The notes: a model not told the origin generated them from the sequence alone. A stretch of DNA of 64,000 bases from Streptomyces sp. NBC_01351 (GCF_036237315.1 NZ_CP108356.1:4522501-4586500), one strand, 5' to 3'. Shown: positions 31,932 through 41,236, numbered from the stretch's first letter. Made by a program: numbers and translations.

Positions 31932-32528
31932 TCAGGGGTGGGAGCTCGGTGACAGCCGATCCGCGATGCGCTCGTCGAGCCAGTCATGGAGGCGATCGAC
32001 CTCCCGCTGCACGAACTGGCCGTCGTGGAAGGCGTTGGACAGCGTGGCCACGCCTTGGCTGAAGGCCAGGACGTGCAGCGCGAAATCGTCGGCTTCGACC
32101 GTCCATCCGAGTTCCTCGAACTGTTCCCGAAGCCACGTCCGGAACAGGTCGAAGACGGCGACGGCCTGGGGGCGTGAAGGATGACCGAGCTTGGCGAGTT
32201 CGGTCGTGAGGGTTCCGACCGGGCAGCCGTAGTTCTGGATGTCCGCACGGTTGGTGATGACGATCTCCACGAACCGTCGCACCCGCTCAGCGGGACCCGG
32301 CTCGTCTCGGCCCCACTCCGCGAGCATCGCGCGAGTGCTCTGGAGCCGGGCCTCGATGACCGCGCCGAGGATCTCGTCCTTGGTCTTGAAGTGGTGGTAG
32401 AAGTTGCCCCGCGAGATGCCCACCGCCGCGGCGATCGCCGCGAACGAGGCGTGCTCGAAACCCTGCTCGTAGAAGAGCCGGTTCGCTGCATCGACGATCT
32501 GCGCTCGCGTACCCGTGTTCCCAGCCAA
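31932..32528 (-). CDS. TetR-family regulator
   Basis: This 198-aa TetR protein has its HTH at about 7-52 (RAQIVDAANRLFYEQGFEHA; SFAAIAAAVGISRGNFYHHF) and a C-terminal domain with NYGCPVGTLTTELAKLG, typical of the TetR_C_36/YciI-associated subgroup. A TTG start at 32528 is used; it lies just downstream of two operators (32557-32606). It probably autoregulates and controls the downstream YciI gene. Confidence 0.85.
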   Translation of the reverse strand: MAGNTGTRAQIVDAANRLFYEQGFEHASFAAIAAAVGISRGNFYHHFKTKDEILGAVIEARLQSTRAMLAEWGRDEPGPAERVRRFVEIVITNRADIQNYGCPVGTLTTELAKLGHPSRPQAVAVFDLFRTWLREQFEELGWTVEADDFALHVLAFSQGVATLSNAFHDGQFVQREVDRLHDWLDERIADRLSPSSHP

Positions 32529-32556
32529 CGCGCAACCCCACAGCCCTCAGCCAGTC

Positions 32557-32606
32557 CTAGTGCAAGCGCCCTAGTCGCGGATGCCACTCTAGGACAAGTG
32601 TCCTAG
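32557..32606. promoter_or_regulatory. TetR operators upstream of the third tetR gene
   Basis: CTAGGACAAGTGTCCTAG (32589-32606) is a perfect 18-bp palindrome with eight-base arms. CTAGTGCAAGCGCCCTAG (32557-32574) is a degenerate second copy 32 bases away. Confidence 0.75.
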
Positions 32607-32797
32607 GCGGCGTCAAGGTGGAGTGATTCAGTGGCGCCCCGGGCTTCGTCGACGAGTCCGGCACAGTGGTGCGCGGACCGGACCGCCTGCGTCAAAGGCG
32701 CGTAAAGATTGCCGGTGGCAGGCAATGTGCGAGGGCCGTACCCGGTGGCAGGATGCCGGTGTCCGGCGAGAACACCGGTCAGACAGGGGAGGTGCTC

Positions 32798-33313
32798 ATG
32801 GGCTTGTTTCTAGGTCTCGGCATCGCAGGGATCGTCCTGCTGGTCTGCTCGCTGGTGTTCGACGGGGTGCTGGAGGGCGTCTTCGACGGCGCCCTGGACG
32901 GGCTGTTCGACGGGTGGTTGTCGCTTCCGGTGGTCGCGGGCTTCGTCTCGATGCTCGGTTTCACGGGGGCGATCGTGCTCGGGTCCACCGGACTCGGGCC
33001 GGGGGCGGCGGCCACCGCCGGAGCGCTCGCCGGTACGGGGGCCGGCTGGGCGACGTACCGGCTCAGCCGGGCCCTGCTCCGGGACGGCAGCGGTGACGCC
33101 CCGCGCCAGGACGACCTCGTGGGGTCGGCCGGGACAGTGGTCACGGCCATCCCCGCGGACGGCGGTTACGGCGAGGTCCTGGTCCGGCTGGCCGGCCAGC
33201 CGGTCAAGTACTCCGCAATCACCGAGGGCGGCCCGCTGCCCCGGGGCGCCGAGGTGTGGGTGACGGCGGTCCCGTCGTCCACCTCGGTCAGCGTCCGCGC
33301 CGTCGAGCGCTGA
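32798..33313 (+). CDS. NfeD-like membrane protein
   Basis: This 171-aa protein has two or three hydrophobic helices in the first 85 residues ([38 protein letters not shown]) and a C-terminal OB-fold-like domain (LVGSAGTVVTAIPADGGYGE; EVWVTAVPSSTSVSVRAVE). This is the NfeD architecture, almost always paired with a flotillin, as here 38 bases downstream. ATG 32798 has GGGGAGG upstream. It likely works in membrane microdomain organisation. Confidence 0.83.
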   Translation: MGLFLGLGIAGIVLLVCSLVFDGVLEGVFDGALDGLFDGWLSLPVVAGFVSMLGFTGAIVLGSTGLGPGAAATAGALAGTGAGWATYRLSRALLRDGSGDAPRQDDLVGSAGTVVTAIPADGGYGEVLVRLAGQPVKYSAITEGGPLPRGAEVWVTAVPSSTSVSVRAVER

Positions 33314-33351
33314 CGAATCCTTTCTTCCATCTGCTCTACGGGAGTTGTGTC

Positions 33352-34875
33352 ATGAGCCCTGTCGTCACCGCCATCGTGGGGGTGGTCGTACTCCTCGTCC
33401 TGCTCGCCCTGGTCGTCGTCACGCGCTACAAGGTCGCCGGGCCCAGCGAGGCGTTCATCATCACCGGCCGGCGCGGCAAGAAGTCCACCGACCCGGAGAC
33501 CGGCCGGATATCCACCGACACCACCGGACAGAAGGTCGTGGTCGGCGGCGGGGTCTTCGTCGTCCCCTTCGTGCAGCAGCGCTATACGCTCGACCTGTCC
33601 AGCCGTCACATCCCGATCGCCGTACGTGGCGCGGTCACCCTGCGCGGCATCAAGGCCAACCTCGAAGGCGTCGCGATCGTCAAGGTCGGCGGCAACGAGG
33701 ACGCCATCCGGGCCGCCGCCCAGCGGTTCCTCCAGCAGCAGGACGGCATCGTCGGCTTCACCCAGGAAGTCCTCTCGGGCGCCCTGCGCGCGATCGTCGG
33801 CCGCATGTCCGTGGAGGACATCATCCGTGACCGTGCCGCCTTCGCGGGGCAGGTCGCCGAGGAGGCCGAGGCCAGCCTGTCCGGGCAGGGCCTGGTCCTG
33901 GACGCCTTCCAGATCCAGGACATCACCACCGAGGGCTCCTACCTCGAAGACCTCGGCCGTCCCGAAGCCGCACGCGCCAAGCAGGAAGCCGACATAGCCG
34001 AGGCCAACTCCCGCCGCGCCGCCGAGCAGGCCCGCCTCAAGGCGGAGGAGGAGATCGCCGTCGCCGAGCGCACCCTGTACCTGCGCCAGGCGGAGATCAA
34101 GGCCGAGACCGACGCGGCGGCCGCCCAGGCCAACGCTGCCGGCCCGCTCGCCGAGGCCGACCGCCAGCAGCAGATCCTCGCCGAGCAGGAGAAGGTCGCC
34201 GAGCGCCAGGCCGCCCTGACCGACCGCCAGCTCGACACCCAGGTCCGCAAGCCCGCCGACGCCCGCCGCTACGAGGCCGAGCAGGAGGCCGAGGCCAAGC
34301 GCGTGGCCCGCGTCAAGCAGGCCGAAGCCGAACGCCTCGCGGCCATCGCCGCCGCCCAGGGCGAGGCGGAGCGCGCCCGGCTCACGGGTGAGGGCGAGAA
34401 GCAGCGCCGCTCAGCCCTGGCCGAGGCCGAGGCCATCGAGGGCGCCAAGCGCGGCGAGGCCGAGCGCGCCCGGCGTGCCGCGATCGCGGAAGCCGTACGC
34501 CTGGAGGGCGACGCGGAGGCCGCCGCCATCCTGGCCAAGGGATCGGCCGAGGCGGAGGCGATGCAGAAGAAGGCGGAGGCCTTCGAGACGTACGGCGACG
34601 CGGCCATGATCCAGATGATGGTCGAGGCCCTGCCCCAGGTCGTGGCCAAGGCCGCCGAGCCCCTCGCCGCCATCGACAAGATGACCGTCATCTCCACCGA
34701 CGGTGCGAGCAAGCTCTCCCGTACGGTCACCGACAACGTCGCCCAGGGCATGGAGCTCCTGAGCTCCACCACCGGCGTCGACCTGGCCCAGCTCCTGAAG
34801 GGCCTCACCGCTCCGAAGGCTTCCGCCGCACCGGAGACGCCCGCCCTGAACGGGAAGATCGAGATCACCGGCTGA
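33352..34875 (+). CDS. flotillin / SPFH-domain protein
   Basis: This 507-aa protein starts with one transmembrane helix (AIVGVVVLLVLLALVVVTRY), followed by an SPFH/band-7 domain (about 30-200) and a long Ala/Glu/Arg-rich coiled coil (about 205-420: ARAKQEADIAEANSRRAAEQ onward) typical of flotillins. The C-terminus includes MIQMMVEALPQVVAKAAEPL. Flotillins scaffold ordered membrane domains and oligomerise through the coiled coil. ATG 33352 has GGGAG. It forms an operon with the NfeD-like gene and is followed by a strong hairpin. Confidence 0.92.
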   Translation: MSPVVTAIVGVVVLLVLLALVVVTRYKVAGPSEAFIITGRRGKKSTDPETGRISTDTTGQKVVVGGGVFVVPFVQQRYTLDLSSRHIPIAVRGAVTLRGIKANLEGVAIVKVGGNEDAIRAAAQRFLQQQDGIVGFTQEVLSGALRAIVGRMSVEDIIRDRAAFAGQVAEEAEASLSGQGLVLDAFQIQDITTEGSYLEDLGRPEAARAKQEADIAEANSRRAAEQARLKAEEEIAVAERTLYLRQAEIKAETDAAAAQANAAGPLAEADRQQQILAEQEKVAERQAALTDRQLDTQVRKPADARRYEAEQEAEAKRVARVKQAEAERLAAIAAAQGEAERARLTGEGEKQRRSALAEAEAIEGAKRGEAERARRAAIAEAVRLEGDAEAAAILAKGSAEAEAMQKKAEAFETYGDAAMIQMMVEALPQVVAKAAEPLAAIDKMTVISTDGASKLSRTVTDNVAQGMELLSSTTGVDLAQLLKGLTAPKASAAPETPALNGKIEITG

Positions 34876-34892
34876 CCGACTGGTGACACCAC

Positions 34893-34927
34893 CCGTGAGG
34901 CCCGCTGCCAAGCAGCGGGCCTCACGG
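34893..34927 (+). terminator. terminator after the flotillin gene
   Basis: Perfect 16-bp arms, CCGTGAGGCCCGCTGC (34893-34908) and its complement (34912-34927), with a three-base loop lie 17 bases after the stop. Confidence 0.85.
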
Positions 34928-34947
34928 CGCGGCGGGAGAATGGTTCC

Positions 34948-35289
34948 GTGGCGTACGACGAAGGTCTGGCCCAGCGGATCCGGGAGCGTCTCGGCAACCC
35001 GCCGGGCGACCGGCCCGCCCTCACCGAGAAGCGGATGTTCGGCGGTCTTAGCTTCCTGCTGCGCGGCAACATGACCGTCGGCGTGGTCGGCGACGAGCTC
35101 ATCGCCCGCGTGGGTCCGGAGGCGGCCGAGGCGGCCCTCGCCCGCTGGGAGGCGCGCCCCATGGACTTCACCGGACGCCCGATGCGCGGCTGGGTGACGG
35201 TCGGCGGGCCGGCCCTGGCGGAGGACCCCGTCCCGGAAGTCTGGATCACGACGGCGCTGGCGTTCGCCGAAACCCTCCCGCCCAAGTGA
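34948..35289 (+). CDS. TfoX/Sxy N-terminal-domain protein
   Basis: This 113-aa single-domain protein has EKRMFGGLSFLLRGNMTVGV and LIARVGPEAAEAALARWEA followed by RPMRGWVTV, the pattern of the TfoX N-terminal family. In gammaproteobacteria TfoX/Sxy activates competence genes with CRP; the role in Streptomyces is unknown. GTG 34948 follows GGGAG at about nine bases. Confidence 0.85.
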   Translation: MAYDEGLAQRIRERLGNPPGDRPALTEKRMFGGLSFLLRGNMTVGVVGDELIARVGPEAAEAALARWEARPMDFTGRPMRGWVTVGGPALAEDPVPEVWITTALAFAETLPPK

Positions 35290-35362
35290 GGGCCATCCTG
35301 AGTCCTCCAGCCGGGGCTTGAGCGCCGTCCGTGTTCTGCGGCTGGTCGCGGTCGGTGTCGGG

Positions 35363-36319
35363 TCACCACTCGCTGATGAGCGCTGTCTCTGGTTCGTGCT
35401 GCTGCCAGGCTTCGGTGAGGCGGATGAGGCGGGCGGGGGCGGCGATGCCGCGCACGGCTGCGATCTTGTCGTCGGTGACGTCGAAGGTGACGGCGCCCAG
35501 GACCTGGTCGCCGAGGACGAAGAGGATGGCGGGGGCGCCGTTGACGAGCGCGTAGTGGAGGGCGGGCGCGCCGCCGGCGAGGCGTCGCTTCGCCGGCGTG
35601 GGCTTGAAGCCGCCCCGCATGACGGCGGCGACGCGCTGCGGAGTGTCGTACCGCAGCAGCTTCTCGGCCAGGCCGGCGCCGTCGGAGAGCGCGATCACGT
35701 CGTCGGTGAGCAGTGCCACCAGCCGTTCGGTGCGGCCCGAGGTGGCAGCGGTCAGGAATTCCTCGATGATCCTGCGCGCGGTCGCGGGGTCGACTTCGCT
35801 GCCGCCGCGGCGGCGCGTGGCGGTGATGCGGGTCCGGGCGCGGTGGAGGTGTTGCTGGCTCGCGGACTCGGTGATGTCGAGGATCTCGGCGATCTCGGCG
35901 TGGCCGTAGGAGAACGCTTCGCGCAGGATGTAGACGGCCCGTTCGACGGGTGAGAGGCGTTCCATGACGGTCAGCATGGCCAGGGAGACCGATTCGCGCT
36001 GCTCGAAGGTGTCGGCCGGGCCGAGCATCGGGTCGCCGTCGAGGAGCAGTTCGGGGAACCAGGCCCCGGCGGTGCGTTCGCGGCGGGCCTGTGCCGAGCG
36101 GAGCCGGTCGAGGCACAGGTTGGTGGCGACCTTGGTCAGCCAGGCCTCGGGCACCTTGATCTGCTGCCGGTCGGCGGCCTGCCAGTGCAAGAACGCGTCC
36201 TGCACGATGTCTTGGGCGTCTGCGGCGGAGCCCAACAGCCGGTACGCCAGCGAGGCCAGCCGGTTCCGGCTGGCCTCGAAACGGCTGGTGTCGAAGCGGT
36301 CCACGGCAATGCTGTCCAT
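35363..36319 (-). CDS. sigJ: ECF41-type RNA polymerase sigma factor with SnoaL-like C-terminus
   Basis: It has sigma region 2 (ASLAYRLLGSAADAQDIVQD) and region 4 (RLSPVERAVYILREAFSYGH; EIAEILDITESASQQHLHRA), and then a C-terminal NTF2/SnoaL-like domain of about 110 residues. This is the ECF41 design, where the fused domain controls activity instead of an anti-sigma factor. The linker motif usually WLPEPL appears as WFPELLL. ATG 36319 is chosen with GGGTGG upstream; a GTG at 36328 is possible. It starts 18 bases after the NDH-2-like oxidoreductase, which fits the habit of ECF41 genes sitting by oxidoreductases. Confidence 0.87.
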   Translation of the reverse strand: MDSIAVDRFDTSRFEASRNRLASLAYRLLGSAADAQDIVQDAFLHWQAADRQQIKVPEAWLTKVATNLCLDRLRSAQARRERTAGAWFPELLLDGDPMLGPADTFEQRESVSLAMLTVMERLSPVERAVYILREAFSYGHAEIAEILDITESASQQHLHRARTRITATRRRGGSEVDPATARRIIEEFLTAATSGRTERLVALLTDDVIALSDGAGLAEKLLRYDTPQRVAAVMRGGFKPTPAKRRLAGGAPALHYALVNGAPAILFVLGDQVLGAVTFDVTDDKIAAVRGIAAPARLIRLTEAWQQHEPETALISEW

Positions 36320-36337
36320 GCGGGCCACCCTAGGCGG

Positions 36338-37531
36338 CTACGCGACTGCCTTCTCGGCGGGGGAGTGCTGGGCGGCGGTCAGGTGGCGCTTGCGCGTGGG
36401 CATGCAGAAGGTCGGGTGCGAGTTGGTCCACAGCGACATCTTGAGGATGCCCGCCTTGATCCGTGCGGCCTTGCGGCCGCCCATGTACTTGGGCTTCGCC
36501 TGCGCCTCGTGGTCGACCATCTGCAGGATTCCGTCCTGCCGCCCGAGGCTGATGTGGTTGCCCGGGTAGTCCAGCTTGACGTGTCCGATCTTGCTGCCGG
36601 TGAGGTGTCCCACGATGGCCTTCATGGCCTGCATGCCGGTGTAGCCGGCCGACGCACAGGACATCGGCAGCGGCAGGCCGTTCTCGCCGATCGTGAAGAC
36701 GCTGTCGCCGACGGCGTAGACGTTCGGGTGCGAAAGCGAGCGCATGGTGCGATCGACGAGGATCCGGCCGTTGTCAGTGACCTCCAGCCCTGCAGCAGCA
36801 GCGATGGGGGCGACCGCGAACCCGACCGTCCACACGGTTGCGTCGGACGCCAGGGAGGTGCCGTCGGTGCACAGCACTCGCGTTGCTTCGACGGATTCGA
36901 CGCTGGTGTGTTCCAGGACGGTGATGCCCAGCCGGTCGCAGGCCTGGCGCAGGTGGCTGCGGGCTCCGGCGGAAAGCTGGGTGCCGAGCTCGCCGCGGCC
37001 GACCAGCGTCACCGACAGGCCGGGCCGGGACTCGGCGATCTCGGTAGCCGTCTCGATGCCGGTCAGCCCGTCGCCGACGACCAGCACGTTCCCGCCTTCG
37101 CCCTGCTCCTCCAGGCTGTCCAGGCGATCGCGCAGGCGCAACGCCGAGGGGCGGGAGGCGACGTCGAAGGCGTGCTCGGCCGCGCCGGGGACGCCCCTGT
37201 CGTCACCGTGGCTGCCGAGGGCGTAGAGAAGCGTGTCGTAGCCGAGTTCCCCGTCGGCGTCGGCCACGGTGACGACCTGGCGCTCGGGGTCGAGGGCGAT
37301 GACCCGGGCGAGGCGCAGCCGAATTGGGGTGCCCGCGAAGATATCGACGAGCTTCTGGGTCTCGATCTCCTGGCCGGCCGCGAGCTGGTGCAGCCGCAGC
37401 CGCTCGACGAAGTCCGGCTCGGCGTTGACGACGGTGATCTCGATGTCCGCCGGGGACAGCCGGCGGGCCAGGTTGCCGGCCACGTAGGCTCCGGCATAGC
37501 CGGCACCGAGGACGACGATGCGGTGCTTCAT
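36338..37531 (-). CDS. NAD(P)/FAD-dependent oxidoreductase (NDH-2-like)
   Basis: This 397-aa flavoprotein has an N-terminal FAD-binding Rossmann fold (IVVLGAGYAGAYVAGNLARR), a second nucleotide-binding fold (NVLVVGDGLTGIETATEIAE) and the C-terminal FAD motif (NVYAVGDSVFTIGENGLPL), as in type II NADH dehydrogenases and related pyridine nucleotide-disulfide oxidoreductases. No transmembrane helix is seen. ATG 37531 has GGAG six bases upstream. It is the first gene of a two-gene unit with the ECF41 sigma factor, which may regulate it. A Crp-like site lies 75-90 bases upstream. Confidence 0.87.
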   Translation of the reverse strand: MKHRIVVLGAGYAGAYVAGNLARRLSPADIEITVVNAEPDFVERLRLHQLAAGQEIETQKLVDIFAGTPIRLRLARVIALDPERQVVTVADADGELGYDTLLYALGSHGDDRGVPGAAEHAFDVASRPSALRLRDRLDSLEEQGEGGNVLVVGDGLTGIETATEIAESRPGLSVTLVGRGELGTQLSAGARSHLRQACDRLGITVLEHTSVESVEATRVLCTDGTSLASDATVWTVGFAVAPIAAAAGLEVTDNGRILVDRTMRSLSHPNVYAVGDSVFTIGENGLPLPMSCASAGYTGMQAMKAIVGHLTGSKIGHVKLDYPGNHISLGRQDGILQMVDHEAQAKPKYMGGRKAARIKAGILKMSLWTNSHPTFCMPTRKRHLTAAQHSPAEKAVA

Positions 37532-37605
37532 GTGCTGCTCCTGTCGGTTCGCTTGCTCTCGGGGAGTTGAGCGGGACAGGCCCCCGATTCCTGACAGGAA
37601 CAGCA

Positions 37606-37621
37606 TGTGACGTGGGTCACG
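37606..37621. promoter_or_regulatory. Crp-like binding site upstream of the oxidoreductase-sigma unit
   Basis: TGTGACGTGGGTCACG fits the TGTGA-N6-TCACA consensus of Crp with one mismatch. The crp gene is in this window (50680-51354). Binding is inferred. Confidence 0.5.
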
Positions 37622-37662
37622 GAGCCTAGGGGGGTCCGCTCGGCTGCCTTAAGGCCCGATCC

Positions 37663-39177
37663 TCAGCTCCCGCCGGCGAGTTCGCCGCTGAGCTTCCCGT
37701 GCAGGTGGGCGCTGGGGTCGTTCAGGCCGGTGATCTCCACGTGCTTGCCGCGCTGGGCGTACCGGTGCTCGATCGCGTCGAGGGCAGCCACGGAGGATGC
37801 GTCCCAGATGTGGGCCGCGGAGAGGTCGATGACCACCTGGTCGGGGTCGCCGGCGTAGTCGAACTGCTCGACGAGGTCGTTCGAGGAGGCGAAGAACAGC
37901 TCGCCGGTCACGCAGTACACGACCTGGCCGCCGTCCGGATCGAGGACGGAGGTGACGTTCGCGAGGTGCGCGACGCGCTTGGCGAAGATGACCATCGCGG
38001 TGACCGACCCGGCGACGACGCCGACGGCGAGGTTGTGGGTGGCGACCACGCAGGCGACGGTCAGCACCATGACGGTGATCTCCCCGGCGGGCATGCGCCG
38101 GAGCGTCTTCGGGGCGATGGAGTGCCAGTCGAAGGTGGCGAAGCAGACCATGACCATGACGGCGACGAGGGCCGCCATCGGGATCCGGGAGACGACGGGC
38201 CCGAAGACGATGCACAGCACCATGAGGAACGCGCCCGCGAGGAAGGTCGACAGCCGGGTCCGGGCGCCCGAGACCTTCACATTGATCATTGTCTGGCCGA
38301 TCATCGCGCAGCCGCCCATGCCGCCGAAGAACCCGGTGACGATGTTCGCGACGCCCTGGCCCACGGACTCGCGCGTCTTGCTCGACCGGGTGTCGGTGAT
38401 CTCGTCGACGAGCTTCGCCGTCATCAGCGACTCCATCAGCCCGACCACCGCCATGGCCAGGGCGTACGGGGCGATGAGCGTGAGGGTGTCCAGGGTGAAC
38501 GGCACGTCCGGCAGACCGGGCACGGGCAGTGAGGACGGCAGGGCGCCCTTGTCCCCGACGGTCGGCACCGCGATCCCCGCGGCCACCGTGATCGCGGTGA
38601 GGACGACGATGGACACCAGCGGAGCCGGTACCACCTTGGTGACCTTGGGGAAGAACACCATCAGCCCGAGCCCGCCGGCGAGCAGCGGGTAGACGGCCCA
38701 CGGCACGTTCCGCATCTCGGGGACCTGGGCCATGAAGACGAGGATGGCGAGGGAGTTGACGAAGCCGACCATCACCGAGCGGGGTATGAAGCGGATCAGC
38801 TTCGCGACCCCGAGCGCCCCGAGCACGATCTGGAAGACGCCGCCGAGGATCACGGCAGCGATCAGGTAGCCCAGGCCGTGCTCCCGGTTGAGCGGAGCGA
38901 TCACGAGCGCCACCGCCCCCGTGGCGGCGGAGATCATCGCCGGGCGCCCGCCGACGACCGAGATCGCCACGGCCATGGTGAAGGACGAGAAGAGGCCGAT
39001 TGCCGGGTCGACTCCGGCGATGACCGAGAAGGAGATCGCCTCGGGGATCAGCGCGAGTGCGACCACCAGACCGCCGAGCACCTCGGTGCGGAACACCTTC
39101 GGTGACATCCAGGCGGGCCGCGCCGGCCGACGAAGGCCGCGCGGGCGCGAGGGGCTGGAGACGGAGGAGGAAGACAA
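37663..39177 (-). CDS. SulP-family anion transporter
   Basis: This is a protein of about 504 aa with 10-12 helices of the SulP/SLC26 fold (FRTEVLGGLVVALALIPEAI; GVDPAIGLFSSF; GFFGGMGGCAMIGQTMINVK) and a C-terminal STAS domain (VVIDLSAAHIWDASSVAALD). It transports sulfate, bicarbonate or a similar anion. The start is uncertain: TTG 39177 has GAGG 11 bases upstream, while ATG 39108 (MSPKVFRTEV) has no site. The upstream DNA has a GGGAGAAG/CTTCTCCC hairpin at 39265-39291. Confidence 0.87.
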   Translation of the reverse strand: MSSSSVSSPSRPRGLRRPARPAWMSPKVFRTEVLGGLVVALALIPEAISFSVIAGVDPAIGLFSSFTMAVAISVVGGRPAMISAATGAVALVIAPLNREHGLGYLIAAVILGGVFQIVLGALGVAKLIRFIPRSVMVGFVNSLAILVFMAQVPEMRNVPWAVYPLLAGGLGLMVFFPKVTKVVPAPLVSIVVLTAITVAAGIAVPTVGDKGALPSSLPVPGLPDVPFTLDTLTLIAPYALAMAVVGLMESLMTAKLVDEITDTRSSKTRESVGQGVANIVTGFFGGMGGCAMIGQTMINVKVSGARTRLSTFLAGAFLMVLCIVFGPVVSRIPMAALVAVMVMVCFATFDWHSIAPKTLRRMPAGEITVMVLTVACVVATHNLAVGVVAGSVTAMVIFAKRVAHLANVTSVLDPDGGQVVYCVTGELFFASSNDLVEQFDYAGDPDQVVIDLSAAHIWDASSVAALDAIEHRYAQRGKHVEITGLNDPSAHLHGKLSGELAGGS

Positions 39178-39374
39178 GACGGCACGGACCTCAGGCTCGG
39201 GCGCACCCCAACCGGCAGGCGGGCGCGCGGAGAAGACGCGAAGACGGAGATCGCCCAGGCTCCTGGGAGAAGCCGACCAAGATCTTCTCCCAGATTTCTC
39301 CCAAACGATCTCCGCAGACGCAGGAAGGGCCTGACCCGCGATGCGGATCAAGCCCTTGACCTGGTCTTACGAAG

Positions 39375-39448
39375 TCGGGGTGGCGGGATTTGAACCCACG
39401 ACCTCTTCGTCCCGAACGAAGCGCGCTGCCAAGCTGCGCTACACCCCG
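39375..39448 (-). tRNA. tRNA-Pro (anticodon CGG)
   Basis: It folds as a normal 74-nt cloverleaf: acceptor CGGGGTG/CACCCCG with discriminator A, anticodon stem CTTCG/CGAAG around loop TTCGGGA (anticodon CGG), and T-arm loop GTTCAAATC. CCA is not encoded. It reads the abundant CCG proline codon. There is no integrase nearby, so it does not appear to be occupied by an element here. Confidence 0.95.
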
Positions 39449-39487
39449 ATCGCCGCCTTGCAGCAGCTGCTGTCGTGGCGACATCGA

Positions 39488-40195
39488 TTACTTTAGCGGA
39501 CCTGCGGCCTGAGGCGAAATCCGGTTTTCACCGAGCGGTCGCGGGGCCAGCGGAGATGCCGGGCGGTAGCGGTCCGCCGCGACCAGGGCCAGGCCGAGGG
39601 CGTAGAAGAGGATGCCCAGCACCAGCGCGTTCAGGGCCACGCGGCCGTAGCCGTACTGGGCCACGTCGATGAAGGGGTACGTGTACCGGCTCTTCACGTC
39701 GGGGGACAGCAGGGCTCCGCGGACCAGCGCGAAGGTCACGTACGCGAGCGGGTACGCCGGCCAGCGGACGGCGTGGCGCGGGAGCAGGGTGCCCGGGGCG
39801 GTGAGGAAGAGGAAGTCCAGGACGGCGCCGATCGGCGTGACCGTGTGGAGGAGCTGGTTGGCGACGGCCTTGGCGCCGGTCAGCTTGTTCAGGTCCTCCA
39901 GCACGTTGAAGGGGCTCGACGGGTTCGCGAGCACCAGGTGGAAGACCAGCCCGGTGATCAGGATGAAGAGCAGGACCCCGCCCCGGTAGAGGGGGTCGAC
40001 GTCCGGGCGGCGCTGCCAGGTGCGGGCGGCCGAGAGGGAGAAGACGACCGCCACCGCGATGTTCGTCCAGATGGTGAAGAAGCTCAGGACGACGGGGACG
40101 CTGCCGTGGGTGAGCTCGATGGCGAGCCCCACCACGGCCGCAGCGGCGATGAGGGCGCGGAAGGCCGCCTGGACTGCGTACGTCGGTGAGGTCAT
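39488..40195 (-). CDS. Pr6Pr-family membrane protein
   Basis: This 235-aa protein has six hydrophobic helices ([113 protein letters not shown]), matching the actinobacterial Pr6Pr/FAR-17a-like family, whose role is unknown. The start is ATG 40195. Confidence 0.82.
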   Translation of the reverse strand: MTSPTYAVQAAFRALIAAAAVVGLAIELTHGSVPVVLSFFTIWTNIAVAVVFSLSAARTWQRRPDVDPLYRGGVLLFILITGLVFHLVLANPSSPFNVLEDLNKLTGAKAVANQLLHTVTPIGAVLDFLFLTAPGTLLPRHAVRWPAYPLAYVTFALVRGALLSPDVKSRYTYPFIDVAQYGYGRVALNALVLGILFYALGLALVAADRYRPASPLAPRPLGENRISPQAAGPLK

Positions 40196-40229
40196 CGCAT
40201 CAACGTACCGGTGGAGGTCGGGGGAATCC

Positions 40230-41168
40230 TTACGCCTTCTCGGTGAGCGTCAGGAGTGTCGCCTCCGGCGGGCAGGCGAAGCGCACCGGGGTGAACCGGT
40301 TGGTGCCGCAGCCCGCCGAGACGTGCAGGTACGAGCGCTGCCCGGCCGCGTCGTAGGTGGACAGGCCCTTCACCCGCTTGGTGTCCAGGTCGCAGTTGGT
40401 GACGAGCGCCCCGTAGAAGGGGATGCACAGCTGTCCGCCGTGCGTGTGGCCGGCGAGGATCAGCGGATAGCGGTCGGCGGTGAAGGCTTCGAGGACGCGC
40501 AGGTAGGGGGCGTGGACCACGGCGATCGAGAAGTCCGCCCCCGTGTCCGGACCGCCGGCCACCCGCTCGTAGCGGTCCCGCTTGATGTGCGGGTCGTCCA
40601 GACCGGTGAAGGCCAGGTCCAGTCCGTCCAGTTTCAGCCGCGCCCGGGTGTTGGTGAGGTTCAGCCAGCCCGCCGCGTCGAAGGCGTCCCGCATCTCCTC
40701 CCACGGGTTGTGGACGGCGCCGACGACCGGCTTGTTGCCGTTCAGCCCGTGTCGGCCCTGGGCCTTCTCGATCAGGTAGCGCCCGGGGTTGCGCAGCCGG
40801 GGCCCGTAGTAGTCGTTCGACCCGAAGACGTACACGCCGGGGAAGGACATCAGGGGGCCCAGGGCGTCGAGCACCTCCGGAATGCCTTCGGTGTCGGAGA
40901 GGTTGTCGCCGGTGTTCACGACGAAGTCCGGGCGCAGCCCGGCCAGCGACTGCAGCCAGGCGCGCTTCTTGCGCTGCCCGCCGACCATGTGGATGTCGGA
41001 GACCTGCAGTATGCGCAGCGGGCGCATCCCCCGGGGCAGGACCGGGACCGTCACCCGGCGCAGGCGGAACGACCGCGCCTCGAAACCGGCGGCATAGGCC
41101 ACACCCGCGGCCCCCACCGCAGCGATTCCGGCAGCCGCCTTCAGGGGTACTCCGTAACGCGCACGCAT
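40230..41168 (-). CDS. membrane-anchored metallophosphoesterase
   Basis: This 312-aa protein has a short hydrophobic N-terminus (AAAGIAAVGAAGVAYAAGFE) and calcineurin-like motifs ILQVSDIHMVGG, VVNTGDNLSD, VFGSNDYYG (in place of the usual GNHD), HAPY and GHTHGGQLCIPF. YkuE-like members hydrolyse phosphoesters such as UDP-lipid precursors at the membrane; the substrate here is unknown. The start is ATG 41168. It is divergent from yqeY. Confidence 0.88.
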   Translation of the reverse strand: MRARYGVPLKAAAGIAAVGAAGVAYAAGFEARSFRLRRVTVPVLPRGMRPLRILQVSDIHMVGGQRKKRAWLQSLAGLRPDFVVNTGDNLSDTEGIPEVLDALGPLMSFPGVYVFGSNDYYGPRLRNPGRYLIEKAQGRHGLNGNKPVVGAVHNPWEEMRDAFDAAGWLNLTNTRARLKLDGLDLAFTGLDDPHIKRDRYERVAGGPDTGADFSIAVVHAPYLRVLEAFTADRYPLILAGHTHGGQLCIPFYGALVTNCDLDTKRVKGLSTYDAAGQRSYLHVSAGCGTNRFTPVRFACPPEATLLTLTEKA

Positions 41169-41236
41169 GGACCCATCGTCGCAGACCCGGAAAACGGGTG
41201 GGCGCCACCGCCCCCGTACCTGGCAGACTCAGGTGC

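Noticed and set aside
34948..35289. TfoX-like gene as proof of natural competence
   Set aside because: No competence machinery is present in the window, and the role of TfoX-N proteins in Streptomyces is unknown.
39375..39448. tRNA-Pro as the attachment site of the integrative element
   Set aside because: It lies more than 22 kb from the integrase, with no second copy of its 3' end seen near 16.8-18.4 kb.
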